Positions 26,403 through 35,568 of a DNA stretch of 64,000 nucleotides are shown here, piece by piece. Both the position numbers and the translations under genes were made by a program. The notes below the pieces were generated by a model. It was not told where the DNA came from, made no database searches, and saw only the letters and a program-made list of their open reading frames with translations. Source of the stretch: Streptomyces sp. T12 (GTDB taxonomy: Bacteria > Actinomycetota > Actinomycetes > Streptomycetales > Streptomycetaceae); assembly GCF_028736035.1 (NCBI RefSeq), contig NZ_CP117866.1, positions 1,736,001-1,800,000 on the forward strand, given 5' to 3'. The first letter of the stretch is position 1; each line of letters opens with the position of its first letter.

Positions 26403-26951
26403 ATGAAGCGCCGTACGAAGATCGTCGTGCTCGGCTCCGCACTGCTGCTCACCGCTGGAGCGGCCACCGCCGCGACCGGCGCCACCGCCACCGCGTCGGA
26501 CGCGCCGGGGCAGCGGGAGGCCGCCGCGCTCACCGGCACCGCCAAGCTGTACCGCTCGGCCGGGGACGACATCACGTTCTCGTTCGACGCGCACCTCGCC
26601 GGCGCGGACCAGGCCGACCCGATGAAGGCGACCGGCACCTTCGAGTGGAGCCACTATCTGAACGGCGAGGGGGCCTGGGCGAAGGCGAAGGTCGACTGCC
26701 TCGTCACCGGGGGCAAGGTGGCCGTCGTCTCCGGCGTGGTCACCGACACGGACCTGCCGGGCGAGAAGGGCAAGCGCGTCGGCATCACGGTGCACGACCT
26801 CGGCCGCCGCGACCGGCTCGGCTACAGCTGGGCGACGACCGAGGACTTGGGCCCGAAGGACCTGCCCAAGTGCGTGAGCTCGGCGCCCTTCGAGAAGGTC
26901 AGGAAGGGCACCGGCGATTTCACGGTCGTGCCGTGGCAGCCCGGGTTCTAG
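26403..26951 (+). CDS. Small secreted protein of unknown function
   Basis: A 182-residue protein with a clear Sec signal: MKRRTK, a hydrophobic core IVVLGSALLLTAGAATAA, and an Ala-rich cleavage region before residue 35. The mature part is a beta-rich single domain beginning LTGTAKLYRSAGDDITFSFDAHLAG, with two cysteines (VDCLV and PKCVS) that could form a disulfide outside the cell. I do not recognise the family with certainty; similar small extracellular proteins occur across streptomycetes. An AGAAAGGA ribosome site precedes the ATG. It overlaps the convergent MFS gene by 32 bp at its 3' end. Confidence 0.78.
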   Translation: MKRRTKIVVLGSALLLTAGAATAATGATATASDAPGQREAAALTGTAKLYRSAGDDITFSFDAHLAGADQADPMKATGTFEWSHYLNGEGAWAKAKVDCLVTGGKVAVVSGVVTDTDLPGEKGKRVGITVHDLGRRDRLGYSWATTEDLGPKDLPKCVSSAPFEKVRKGTGDFTVVPWQPGF

Positions 26952-28116
26952 CCAGGGCCAGCGCCGTCACCAGGTACGGAACCGCGAGCACCGCGAACAC
27001 CGTGCTGTGCGCCGCCCTCGTGCCGAGCAGCGCGTACACGCCGAACGTGGCGACCGTGGCCAGCTCGGTGCCCAGGCTCGCGACGGAGGTGAGGGTGGCC
27101 CGGCGGGACTCTTCGATACGGTGCTGGAGGCGGACGTCGGCGAGCACCTCCGCCAGCTGGAACCCGCCGAAGGCGAGGCCGATTAGGGCGATGCCGGCCG
27201 TTGTGCCGGCCGCGGCTCCCACGGCCAGGGCGAGCGCGGCGCCCGCGAGCAGCGCCGCGAGCCCTCTCGTGCCGAGGCGTTCGGCCGGTCCGGCCAGGAG
27301 GCTTCCGGCGGTGACGCCCGCCCAGATCAGCAGGATCAGCCAGGGGACGGCCGCCTCGGCGACGCCGATGTCCCGGACCAGCAGCGGGGTGTACTCGTCG
27401 AGCGCCCCCCATACGGCGGCGACAGCGGGGATCAGCAGCAGCGCTCCGCGCACGGAACGGTCCCCGCGGACCTCGGCGAGTCCGGTCCGCAGGGTCGTCG
27501 CCCAGCTGTCGCCCCCGGTCTCCGGCCGCACCCGGTGCTCCGGGAAGCGGCTCGCCGTGGCGGCGGTCAGCAGACAGGCCAGGATGCTCGCCGCGCCGAG
27601 GGCCGGATAGCCGCCCAGCGCGAGGACGGGTCCCGCGAGTCCGGCGGAGGTCATCGTCCCCACCAGTCGCGCGGCCCGGGCCCGGCCCATGACCCGCGCA
27701 TACCGGTCGGCGGCACCCAGCCGGTCCAGTTCGTCGTACAACAGCGCCTCCAGCGCACCGGAGCCGAGCGCTCCGCCGGCCCCCCACAGGACGAAGCCGA
27801 GCGCGAAGGCCCAGTACGACGGGAGCAGCACCCACAGCCCGAAGCCGACGGCCGTGAGCAGCGGGCCGAGCCACAGCAGCAGCCGCCGCGAGACGGCATC
27901 GGCCCAGGCACCGGAGGGGACCTCCAGCAGGACGCCGGTGGTCGACCACAGGGCGAACAGGGAGGAGATCTGCCAGAGCGACAGGCCGGTGTCGGCGAAC
28001 AGCAGCGCGTACACCGGGTAGAGCAGGACGAAGTCGTCCAGGAACGAGTAGCCGTACAGCGTGGCCGTGAGCCGCCGGACACCGGTGGCGGGCACACGCG
28101 CAGGTGAGAGTGTCAT
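26920..28116 (-). CDS. MFS transporter
   Basis: A 398-residue carrier with about 12 transmembrane helices. The opening LTATLYGYSFLDDFVLLYPVYALLFADTGLSLWQISSLFALWSTTG and the WADAVSRRLLLWLG loop (motif A-like between helices 2 and 3) mark it as a major facilitator of the drug/solute efflux type. I start at the ATG at 28116, behind GGAAGG; the open frame continues far upstream only as an overlap with other reading frames. Its last 32 bp overlap the convergent secreted-protein gene. Substrate is unknown, and no adjacent regulator is obvious. Confidence 0.83.
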   Translation of the reverse strand: MTLSPARVPATGVRRLTATLYGYSFLDDFVLLYPVYALLFADTGLSLWQISSLFALWSTTGVLLEVPSGAWADAVSRRLLLWLGPLLTAVGFGLWVLLPSYWAFALGFVLWGAGGALGSGALEALLYDELDRLGAADRYARVMGRARAARLVGTMTSAGLAGPVLALGGYPALGAASILACLLTAATASRFPEHRVRPETGGDSWATTLRTGLAEVRGDRSVRGALLLIPAVAAVWGALDEYTPLLVRDIGVAEAAVPWLILLIWAGVTAGSLLAGPAERLGTRGLAALLAGAALALAVGAAAGTTAGIALIGLAFGGFQLAEVLADVRLQHRIEESRRATLTSVASLGTELATVATFGVYALLGTRAAHSTVFAVLAVPYLVTALALARTRAATARP

Positions 28117-28342
28117 GAGGCCTTCCCGCAGGGACTGTTCGGACACCGGGGGTACGGCGTCCGAGGCGGCCCTCGGGAGGCACGGCTGGTGGATCAATGT
28201 CGCCAGGTCATGGCATCGATGGTAGGCGGGCCGGGGGCGGGGGCGCAGCGACAATTCCGCCGGGGCCCCCTCCGCCAGGAGGAGTCCGGCGCCACGCGCC
28301 TCCGCCGAGCGGCGAGGAACGTCGGCCCGTGGGAGGACGCCG

Positions 28343-28816
28343 GTGCGCGAGGCCGCGCGCGAGACTGCCGACATGGACGTCACCGAGATCCACGACCTGC
28401 CGTTCGTCGACGCGCACACGTCGGTCGTCGCGGCGCAGCCGGACGCCGTCTGGCGGGCCCTCGCCGACACCGTGGACCACCACTTCGCGGGCCGGCGCAC
28501 CGCGGCCGTGGCGCGCCTGCTCGGCTGCGCCGACCGCTCGCCGATCCCCGGGTTCCATGTGGTCACCGCGGTGCCGGGGAAGGAGCTGGCGCTCGCCGGC
28601 AGCCACCGCTTCTCGACGTACGCCCTGATCTTCCGCCTGGAGGAGGCCGGCGCGGGGCGCACCCGGCTGCGTGCCGAGACCCGCGCCGCGTTCCCGGGCC
28701 CGGCCGGGCGCCTCTACCGGCTGCTGGTGATCGAAACGCGCGGGCACGCGGTGGCCGTACGGCGCATGCTGACGACCGTACGCGAACGCGCCCCAAAGGG
28801 GCGCGGGGCTGCATAG
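28343..28816 (+). CDS. SRPBCC-like small protein
   Basis: A 157-residue protein whose pattern (VVAAQPDAVWRALADTV, a long central helix, GSHRFSTYALIFRLEEAGAGRTRLRAETRAAFPGPAGRLYRLLVIETRGHAVAVRRML) fits the START/SRPBCC helix-grip fold used to bind hydrophobic ligands. Function is unknown. The GTG at 28343 has a good GGGAGG site six bases upstream; an ATG at 28373 would remove ten residues. It is divergent from the MFS gene and its 3' end contains a terminator hairpin. Confidence 0.65.
   Translation: MREAARETADMDVTEIHDLPFVDAHTSVVAAQPDAVWRALADTVDHHFAGRRTAAVARLLGCADRSPIPGFHVVTAVPGKELALAGSHRFSTYALIFRLEEAGAGRTRLRAETRAAFPGPAGRLYRLLVIETRGHAVAVRRMLTTVRERAPKGRGAA
28788..28804. terminator. Hairpin at the 3' end of the SRPBCC gene
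   Basis: GCGCCCC-AAA-GGGGCGC is a perfect 7-bp stem with a 3-nt loop overlapping the last codons, between convergent genes. It can work in both directions. Confidence 0.6.
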
Positions 28817-28901
28817 ATGTGCGGCTCCGCCGCGTGGGCGCGACCAGCCACGATGACGCCGCAGACAACCGACGGCACCACGCGGCACTCCCAGCGGAGC
28901 G

Positions 28902-29354
28902 CTACGTCGGCGACCCGGAAGAAAACCTCCGCAGCAACGGCGACAACACCAGCACCGACTTGGTCCGCTCCACGAACGGTTCCCCCGCGATCCGCTCCAG
29001 GACCCGCTCGAAGTGCCGCATGTCGGAGGCGAAGACCTGCACGACCGCGTCCGCCTCACCGGTGACGGTGGAGGCGGCCACGACCTCCTGATAGCGCTCC
29101 AGCCCCCGCTGAATCGTCTCCGGCGAGGTGTTGCGCCGGCAGTAGATCTCGACGAACCCCTCGGTCTCCCAGCCGAGCGCCGCCGGGTCGACCCGGACGG
29201 TGAATCCGGTGATCGCTCCGGTGGCGCGCAGCCGGTCCACGCGCCGTTTCACGGCGGGCGCGGACAGGCCGACGAGCTGCCCGATGTCCGCGTAGGAGCG
29301 GCGGGCGTCCTCGGCGAGGGCGTGCACGATGCGTTCGTCGAGATCGTTCAGCAC
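28902..29354 (-). CDS. AsnC/Lrp-family transcriptional regulator
   Basis: A 150-residue leucine-responsive-type regulator. The N-terminal helix-turn-helix (LDERIVHALAEDARRSYADIGQLVGLSAPAVKRRVDRLRATGAI) is followed by an AsnC ligand-binding RAM domain (VVAASTVTGEADAVVQVFASDMRHFERVLERI), which oligomerises and binds amino acids. It starts at a GTG 10 bp after the permease stop, so the two form one transcription unit. The TTGCG array upstream of that unit, and the similar array upstream of the amino-acid monooxygenase pair, are plausible targets. The likely effector is lysine or another amino acid handled by these genes. Confidence 0.92.
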   Translation of the reverse strand: MLNDLDERIVHALAEDARRSYADIGQLVGLSAPAVKRRVDRLRATGAITGFTVRVDPAALGWETEGFVEIYCRRNTSPETIQRGLERYQEVVAASTVTGEADAVVQVFASDMRHFERVLERIAGEPFVERTKSVLVLSPLLRRFSSGSPT

Positions 29355-29364
29355 TGCGGGTGGT

Positions 29365-30834
29365 TCACTTCACTTCTGGTGCGGCAAGACGGGAACGGCG
29401 ATAGCCGTAGAGGAAGTAGAACACGAGACCCGCGGCCATCCAGCACCCGAAGACGACCCAGGTCACGGTGTCCAGGCTGAACATGTTGTACGCGCAGAAC
29501 AGGAAGCCCAGCACCGGCAGCACCGGCCCGAACGGCACCCTGAACGTGCGCTCGAGCTCCGGCCGCCGGTAACGCAGGACGATCACCGCGATGTTGACCA
29601 GCCCGAAGGCGAACAGCGTGCCGATGCTGGTGGCGTCGACGAGCTTGCCCAGCGGGATGAGGGCGGCGAGCGCACCGCAGAACAGGGACACGATGACCGT
29701 GTTGAGGCGGGGCGCACCGGTCTTGCGGTGGACCTTGCCGAGCGCCTTGGGCACCAGGCCGTCGCGGGACATCGCGAAGAGGATGCGGGTCTGGCCGTAG
29801 AGCACGGTGAGCACGACGCTCGCGATGGAGATGACCGCGCCGAGGGCGAGCAGGGTGCCCCAGAAGGACTGGCCGCTGACGTCCTTCATGATCGCGGCGA
29901 GGGAGGCTTCCGAGCCCTCGAACTTGGTCCAGTTCCAGGCGCCGACGGCGACGCCCGCGACGAGCACGTACAGCGCGGTGACGATGATCAGCGAGAGCAT
30001 GATCGCCCGCGGCAGGTCCCGCTTGGGGTCCTTCGCCTCCTCACCGGCGGTGGAGGCGGCGTCGAAACCGATGTAGGAGAAGAAGAGCGTGGCACCCGCG
30101 GCACTCACGCCCGCCATGCCGAGCGGCATGAAGTCGGCGTAGTTACCGGACTTGAAGCCCATGAAGCCGACCGCGCAGAACAGCACCAGCGCGGCGATCT
30201 TGACGGCGACCATGATCGTGTTGGCGCGGGCGGACTCGCGCACGCCGCCGAGCAGGAAGACCATCGCCAGCAGCACGACGATCAGCGCGGGCAGGTTGAT
30301 GATCCCGCCCTCACCGGGCGCCGAGGACAGCACGGCCGGGATGGTGACGCCTATGGTCCCGTCGAGCAGCTCGTTGAGGTACTCGCCCCAGCCGACGGCG
30401 ACGGCGGCCACCGACACGCCGTACTCCAGCACCAGACACCAGCCGCAGACCCAGGCGACCAGCTCACCCATCGTTGCGTACGCATACGAGTACGAGGAGC
30501 CGGCGACCGGGATGCTGCCCGCCAGCTCGGCGTACGACAGGGCCGAGAACAGCGCCGTGAGACCGGCGATCACGAAGGCCAGGGTGACCGCGGGGCCGGC
30601 CTCCGGGACGGCGTCGCCGAGGACGACGAAGATGCCGGTGCCGAGGGTGGCACCGATGCTGATCATGGTGAGCTGCCACAGGCCCAGGGAGCGCCGCAGG
30701 GACCCTCCCTCGCCCTGGCCACCCTCTTCGACCAGGTGTTCCACGGGCTTGCGACGCAACAGGCGCGCGCCGACACCCGGGGACGGCGGGCCTGACTGGG
30801 TGCGGTTCTGCGGGGGTGCGCCTTGATCGAGCAC
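29365..30834 (-). CDS. APC-superfamily amino acid permease (cationic amino acid type)
   Basis: A 489-residue membrane transporter with about 12 or more helices. Family signatures include TMISIGATLGTGIFVVLGDAV in helix 1, SYAELAGSIPVAGSSYSYAYATMGEL, and FSYIGFDAASTAGEEAKDPKRDLPRAIM, which place it with the CAT/YfnA branch of APC transporters. I start at the GTG at 30834, with an AAGGAG site; the frame remains open upstream without family resemblance. Coupling to an AsnC regulator, and the operator-like array shared with the DavA/DavB-like pair, suggest uptake of a catabolised amino acid, lysine being a reasonable guess. Confidence 0.88.
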   Translation of the reverse strand: MLDQGAPPQNRTQSGPPSPGVGARLLRRKPVEHLVEEGGQGEGGSLRRSLGLWQLTMISIGATLGTGIFVVLGDAVPEAGPAVTLAFVIAGLTALFSALSYAELAGSIPVAGSSYSYAYATMGELVAWVCGWCLVLEYGVSVAAVAVGWGEYLNELLDGTIGVTIPAVLSSAPGEGGIINLPALIVVLLAMVFLLGGVRESARANTIMVAVKIAALVLFCAVGFMGFKSGNYADFMPLGMAGVSAAGATLFFSYIGFDAASTAGEEAKDPKRDLPRAIMLSLIIVTALYVLVAGVAVGAWNWTKFEGSEASLAAIMKDVSGQSFWGTLLALGAVISIASVVLTVLYGQTRILFAMSRDGLVPKALGKVHRKTGAPRLNTVIVSLFCGALAALIPLGKLVDATSIGTLFAFGLVNIAVIVLRYRRPELERTFRVPFGPVLPVLGFLFCAYNMFSLDTVTWVVFGCWMAAGLVFYFLYGYRRSRLAAPEVK

Positions 30835-30893
30835 GCGCTGACTCCTTCGTCGCTGCCTCTCAGGGCGGCGGGGACCGGCGGCACCCTGCGACA

Positions 30894-30921
30894 GCAGGAA
30901 CCCACCGAGCGGGGTCCCTGC
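30894..30921 (-). promoter_or_regulatory. Stable leader hairpin upstream of the permease
   Basis: Read on the minus strand, GCAGGGACCC and GGGTTCCTGC form a 10-bp stem (one G-U pair) with an 8-nt loop in the untranslated leader 60 nt before the permease GTG. It could be an attenuation or RNA-stability element. It does not match a riboswitch class I recognise. Confidence 0.4.
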
Positions 30922-30981
30922 CACGCCACGTACGAGGCGACAGCCTATGAGGAGCGGCGTTGCCGTTGTAATGCAGCAACC

Positions 30982-31058
30982 TTGCGCATGCCCGCAAGAT
31001 CATTGCGTTCCTGGGGGTTGGGTGGGTGTTCGTTGCGCGGTGGCTTTCGACCGTTGCG
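30982..31058. promoter_or_regulatory. Phased TTGCG array, candidate Lrp/AsnC operator
   Basis: TTGCG begins at 30982, 31003, 31033 and 31054 (spacings 21, 30 and 21 bp), and an inverted CGCAA at 30993-30997 makes TTGCG-6-CGCAA a dyad. The even helical phasing is typical of Lrp-family multimer binding. It lies 148-225 bp upstream of the permease start. Confidence 0.65.
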
Positions 31059-31068
31059 CAGGCGGCTT

Positions 31069-31563
31069 TCAGAGGGCCTTGACGAGGAACACGCAGGCAT
31101 CGGCCCGCTCATGCCGTACGCCGTCGGAGTCCAGGTGGGTCCAGCGGTCGACGTAGGCCACGGCGGGCAGGTATCCGAGCCGTGCGTAGAGCGCCGCCGC
31201 GCGCGGGTTGTGGTCGCCGACGCCGAGCCCCATGGCGCCGACGCCGCGCTCCCGCGCCAGCCGCTCGGCGGCACTCACCAGGGCGGCGCCGATGCCCTGG
31301 GAACGGAGGGACTCGGGCCAGACGAAGAGGCCGTTGATCTCCGGGCAGCCCGGCCGCGCGGCCCGCACCTCCGGCGCCGCGCACCCGGTCCAGCGCACCT
31401 CCGCGTGCCCCACGGGCCTGCCGTCCAGCCACGGGATCAGATAGGTGCTGTCCCCCGCCTCCTGCCGTCCGAAGCGGGCGACGTGATTGCCGTCGACGCT
31501 GTACGACGGCATGAAGCGGTCCAGCACCTCGATGTCCTCGGCCCTGCAAGCGGCTATCTCCAT
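31069..31563 (-). CDS. GNAT-family N-acetyltransferase
   Basis: A 164-residue acetyl-CoA-dependent acetyltransferase. The GNAT core is visible as INGLFVWPESLRSQGIGAALVSAAERLARERG (strand 4, pyrophosphate loop QGIGAA, helix 3) followed by GLGVGDHNPRAAALYARLGYLP (motif B). Substrate is unknown. I start at the ATG at 31563; no convincing ribosome site is visible, and an ATG at 31587 lies inside the upstream terminator. It is separated from guaB1 by a terminator-like hairpin, so it probably has its own promoter or is read through. Confidence 0.85.
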   Translation of the reverse strand: MEIAACRAEDIEVLDRFMPSYSVDGNHVARFGRQEAGDSTYLIPWLDGRPVGHAEVRWTGCAAPEVRAARPGCPEINGLFVWPESLRSQGIGAALVSAAERLARERGVGAMGLGVGDHNPRAAALYARLGYLPAVAYVDRWTHLDSDGVRHERADACVFLVKAL

Positions 31564-31590
31564 ACGCCGACGGTAGGGGCCGGGCATGCG

Positions 31591-31637
31591 AAACGGCCCC
31601 CGATTTTCCCGGGCGAGCGGGACAACAGGGGCCGTTT
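31591..31637 (-). terminator. Terminator-like hairpin after guaB1
   Basis: Perfect 10-bp arms AAACGGCCCC (31591-31600) and GGGGCCGTTT (31628-31637) enclose a second small stem (TCCCG/CGGGA). It follows the guaB1 stop at 31658. Confidence 0.65.
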
Positions 31638-31657
31638 CACAGGGCGTTGATGCGGCG

Positions 31658-33142
<1,485 letters not shown>

Positions 33143-33230
33143 TCAGCCAGGGGGAAGAGCACGTACTTCATTGTCCCATGCTGACCGGAATGCGATGCAC
33201 GGTCGCTTCATACGAGCAGGTCAGAGGGGC

Positions 33231-33545
33231 CTAGGAGGATCCTCCGAGAGTAACCGTCACCGAGAGTGCCGGCGTCCGGTCCACCGCCTCGGAGAAGACC
33301 TCCTGAGCGGTCTGCCACTCCTCGGGCCGCGCCTTCGCGTACGGCCGCCAGTTCCGTACGACGATCAGCAGCCCCTGCTCGACGGCGCCCTCGGGCCAGA
33401 CGGTGTGGTCGCGGAGGGAGTCGGCGAGGGCGTCCCAGTTGCGGCCGAACCAGTCGGGCAGGTCCAGGGCGCGGGCGCAGCGGTCCATCAGGCCCGCCTT
33501 GTCCGTGACCCCGTCGAGGTCCAGCGTGACCACGAGCTCCGTCAT
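33231..33545 (-). CDS. Barstar-family protein
   Basis: A 104-residue acidic protein with the barstar fold signatures TLDLDGVTDKAGLMDRCARALDLPDWFGRNWDALADSLRD and the C-terminal strand ALSVTVTL. Barstar neutralises the RNase barnase by blocking its active site; orphan actinobacterial homologues are common and their partners unknown. No barnase/ribonuclease gene is visible in this window. I start at the ATG at 33545 (MTELVVTLDLDG), although a strong ribosome site is not evident. It follows the SorC regulator and its terminator on the same strand. Confidence 0.85.
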   Translation of the reverse strand: MTELVVTLDLDGVTDKAGLMDRCARALDLPDWFGRNWDALADSLRDHTVWPEGAVEQGLLIVVRNWRPYAKARPEEWQTAQEVFSEAVDRTPALSVTVTLGGSS

Positions 33546-33584
33546 CTCAGTACCGCCAAGGTCGTAGTGATCGTCGATGAACGA

Positions 33585-33611
33585 AGGGGCGGCCCCAGCC
33601 GGGCCGCCCCT
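33585..33611 (-). terminator. Strong terminator after the SorC regulator
   Basis: An 11-bp perfect stem (AGGGGCGGCCC / GGGCCGCCCCT) with a 5-nt loop, followed on the minus strand by TTCGTTC, lies 15 bp past the regulator's stop. Confidence 0.8.
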
Positions 33612-33625
33612 GTGCTGACGTCCCG

Positions 33626-34645
33626 TCAGTGTCCGTCCGGGTCGGCCCGGTTGAGCGCGGGCTTCGGCGTCTGCCCCGCCGTCATCAGCACGTCCGCCGC
33701 CGCCGTGTCCGTCACCAGGCTGGTGACGAGCCCCGACCGCAGCACCGCGTCGATCGCGGACGCCTTGCGCTGCCCGCCCGCGATCGCGACGACCTCGGGG
33801 ATTCGGCGGAGCTGGTCGGCCTTGACCGTGATGCACCGCTCCCCCAGGTCCCGTCCGACCCGGCGTCCCTCCGCGTCGAAGAGGTGCGCGGACATCTCGG
33901 CGGCGACGCCGAGGGAGGCGTAGTGCGCCCGCTCCTCGTCGCTGAGCATGTCGTGCACCGTCGAGATGCCGGGCTCCCAGGAGCCGATGGAGACACAGGC
34001 GACCGTGACCTTGTCGAAGTACTCGAAGGCCCGGGCGATCCCGGTCTGGTGGCGCAGCGCCGCCGCGGTGGCCGCGTCCGGCAGCAGCATCGGCGCGTAG
34101 ATGGGGTGTGCGTCGCCGCCGGATACCTGCGCGGCACGGCGCACCGCCTCGACCGAACCGCGCTCCGCGGTCCCGGCGTCGTACACACCGGTCAGCTGCA
34201 CCACCGTGCAGGGCGGCAGCCGGTCGAGGGCGGCCGCCATGTGGATGGTGGACCGGCCCCAGGCCAGGCCCAGCACATCCCCCTCGTTCACCAGCTCGCC
34301 GAGCAGGTCGGCGGCCACCTCTCCCAGGTTCTCCGGGTCGGGCGACTCCTCGGCCTCGGCCGGGGACTCGACCACGACTGCATGCCTGAGGCCGTACCGG
34401 GCACGGAGCGCGTCCGAGCGCTCGGCGTCCAGTTCGGCCGGCACACGGATCTCGATGCGCACCAGATCCCGTTCGAGAGCGGTCTCCAGGACCCGGGCCA
34501 CCTTGAAGCGGCTGACGCCGAACTCCTCCGCGATCTGGATCTTGGACTTGCCCTCGAGGTAGAAGCGGCGGGCCATGGCCGCCGCCTGCACCAGCTCAGC
34601 GGGTCCCATCCGCATGGCTGACCGGCCCGCCGACATACCCGACAC
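33626..34645 (-). CDS. SorC/DeoR-type sugar-binding transcriptional regulator
   Basis: A 339-residue regulator. The N-terminal helix-turn-helix (MARRFYLEGKSKIQIAEEFGVSRFKVARVLETAL) is followed by a SorC sugar-phosphate-binding domain (about residues 70-320) with the GLAWGRSTIHMAAALDRLPPCTVVQLTGV segment. Relatives such as DeoR and CggR respond to phosphorylated sugars. Upstream neighbour rpe, a pentose-phosphate enzyme on the same strand, is a plausible context, but the target is unknown. I start at the GTG at 34645, with a GAGGAG site; another GTG at 34669 is in frame but poorly placed. Confidence 0.88.
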   Translation of the reverse strand: MSGMSAGRSAMRMGPAELVQAAAMARRFYLEGKSKIQIAEEFGVSRFKVARVLETALERDLVRIEIRVPAELDAERSDALRARYGLRHAVVVESPAEAEESPDPENLGEVAADLLGELVNEGDVLGLAWGRSTIHMAAALDRLPPCTVVQLTGVYDAGTAERGSVEAVRRAAQVSGGDAHPIYAPMLLPDAATAAALRHQTGIARAFEYFDKVTVACVSIGSWEPGISTVHDMLSDEERAHYASLGVAAEMSAHLFDAEGRRVGRDLGERCITVKADQLRRIPEVVAIAGGQRKASAIDAVLRSGLVTSLVTDTAAADVLMTAGQTPKPALNRADPDGH

Positions 34646-34747
34646 GGCGATCTCCTCACTGCTGTTCACACTCTGGATTCGCCGTTCATCCTTGCAGATC
34701 CGGCGCTCTTGATCCGCCCTGATGGGCGCCGTTCACGTTGTCTTGGC

Positions 34748-35434
34748 TCAGTGGTCGCATGCCCAGACTGCGGTCTTCGTGACCGCCTCCGCCTGAGCAC
34801 GCAGCGCCCGCACCGCCTCGGCCGGGTCCTCGGCCCCGTACACCGCCGAACCGGCGACGAAGACATCGGCGCCCGCCTCGGCGCACCGCTCGATGGTCGA
34901 GGCGGAGACACCGCCGTCCACCTGGAGCCACAGCTGAAGGCCGTGCTTGCTGATCAACTCGCGGGTGCGGCGAATCTTCGGAAGCATGATGTCGAGAAAC
35001 GCCTGACCACCGAAGCCCGGCTCGACCGTCATGATCAGCAGCATGTCGAGCTCGGGGAGCAGATCCTCGTACGGCTCGATGGGCGTCGCGGGCTTGAGGG
35101 CCATGGAGGCACGCGCGCCCTTCGCCCGGATCTCCCGGGCCAGCCGCACGGGTGCCGCGGCGGCCTCGACATGGAAGGTGACGGAAGAGGCCCCTGCTTC
35201 CACGTACTGGGGCGCCCACCGATCGGGGGCCTCGATCATCAGATGGCAGTCCAGCGGGGTGTCCGTCGCACGGGCCAGTGACTCTACGACCGGTACGCCG
35301 AGCGTGAGGTTCGGGACGAAATGGTTGTCCATGACGTCGACGTGGAGCCAGTCGGCTCCCTCGACCGCCTTGGCCTCGTCCGCGAGGCGGGCGAAGTCGG
35401 CGGACAGGATGCTGGGGCTGATCTGCGGGGCCAT
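34748..35434 (-). CDS. rpe: Ribulose-phosphate 3-epimerase
   Basis: Interconverts D-ribulose 5-phosphate and D-xylulose 5-phosphate in the pentose phosphate pathway. The 228-residue TIM barrel opens with [14 protein letters not shown] and contains the metal- and catalysis-related [36 protein letters not shown] and [11 protein letters not shown] motifs, all intact. It is divergent from the MMPL exporter (134 bp between starts) and lies about 100 bp upstream of the SorC regulator on the same strand. It is probably an essential housekeeping gene with its own promoter. Confidence 0.97.
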   Translation of the reverse strand: MAPQISPSILSADFARLADEAKAVEGADWLHVDVMDNHFVPNLTLGVPVVESLARATDTPLDCHLMIEAPDRWAPQYVEAGASSVTFHVEAAAAPVRLAREIRAKGARASMALKPATPIEPYEDLLPELDMLLIMTVEPGFGGQAFLDIMLPKIRRTRELISKHGLQLWLQVDGGVSASTIERCAEAGADVFVAGSAVYGAEDPAEAVRALRAQAEAVTKTAVWACDH

Positions 35435-35568
35435 GACCCAAGACTGCCATGCCGGAGCACGAATGTTCGCGCCGGTACAGACCTGAGACGTTCATCGGAT
35501 GTTGTGTCCGGTTCGCGCATGCCATGCTGGGCGGCCGACCGGCTCCACATACGGCTGCGGGGGTGGCC

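Noticed and set aside
30835-30960. Possible guanidine (ykkC) or lysine riboswitch in the permease leader
   Set aside because: Hairpins are present, but none of the conserved sequence blocks of those classes are, so only an unspecified structured leader is reported.
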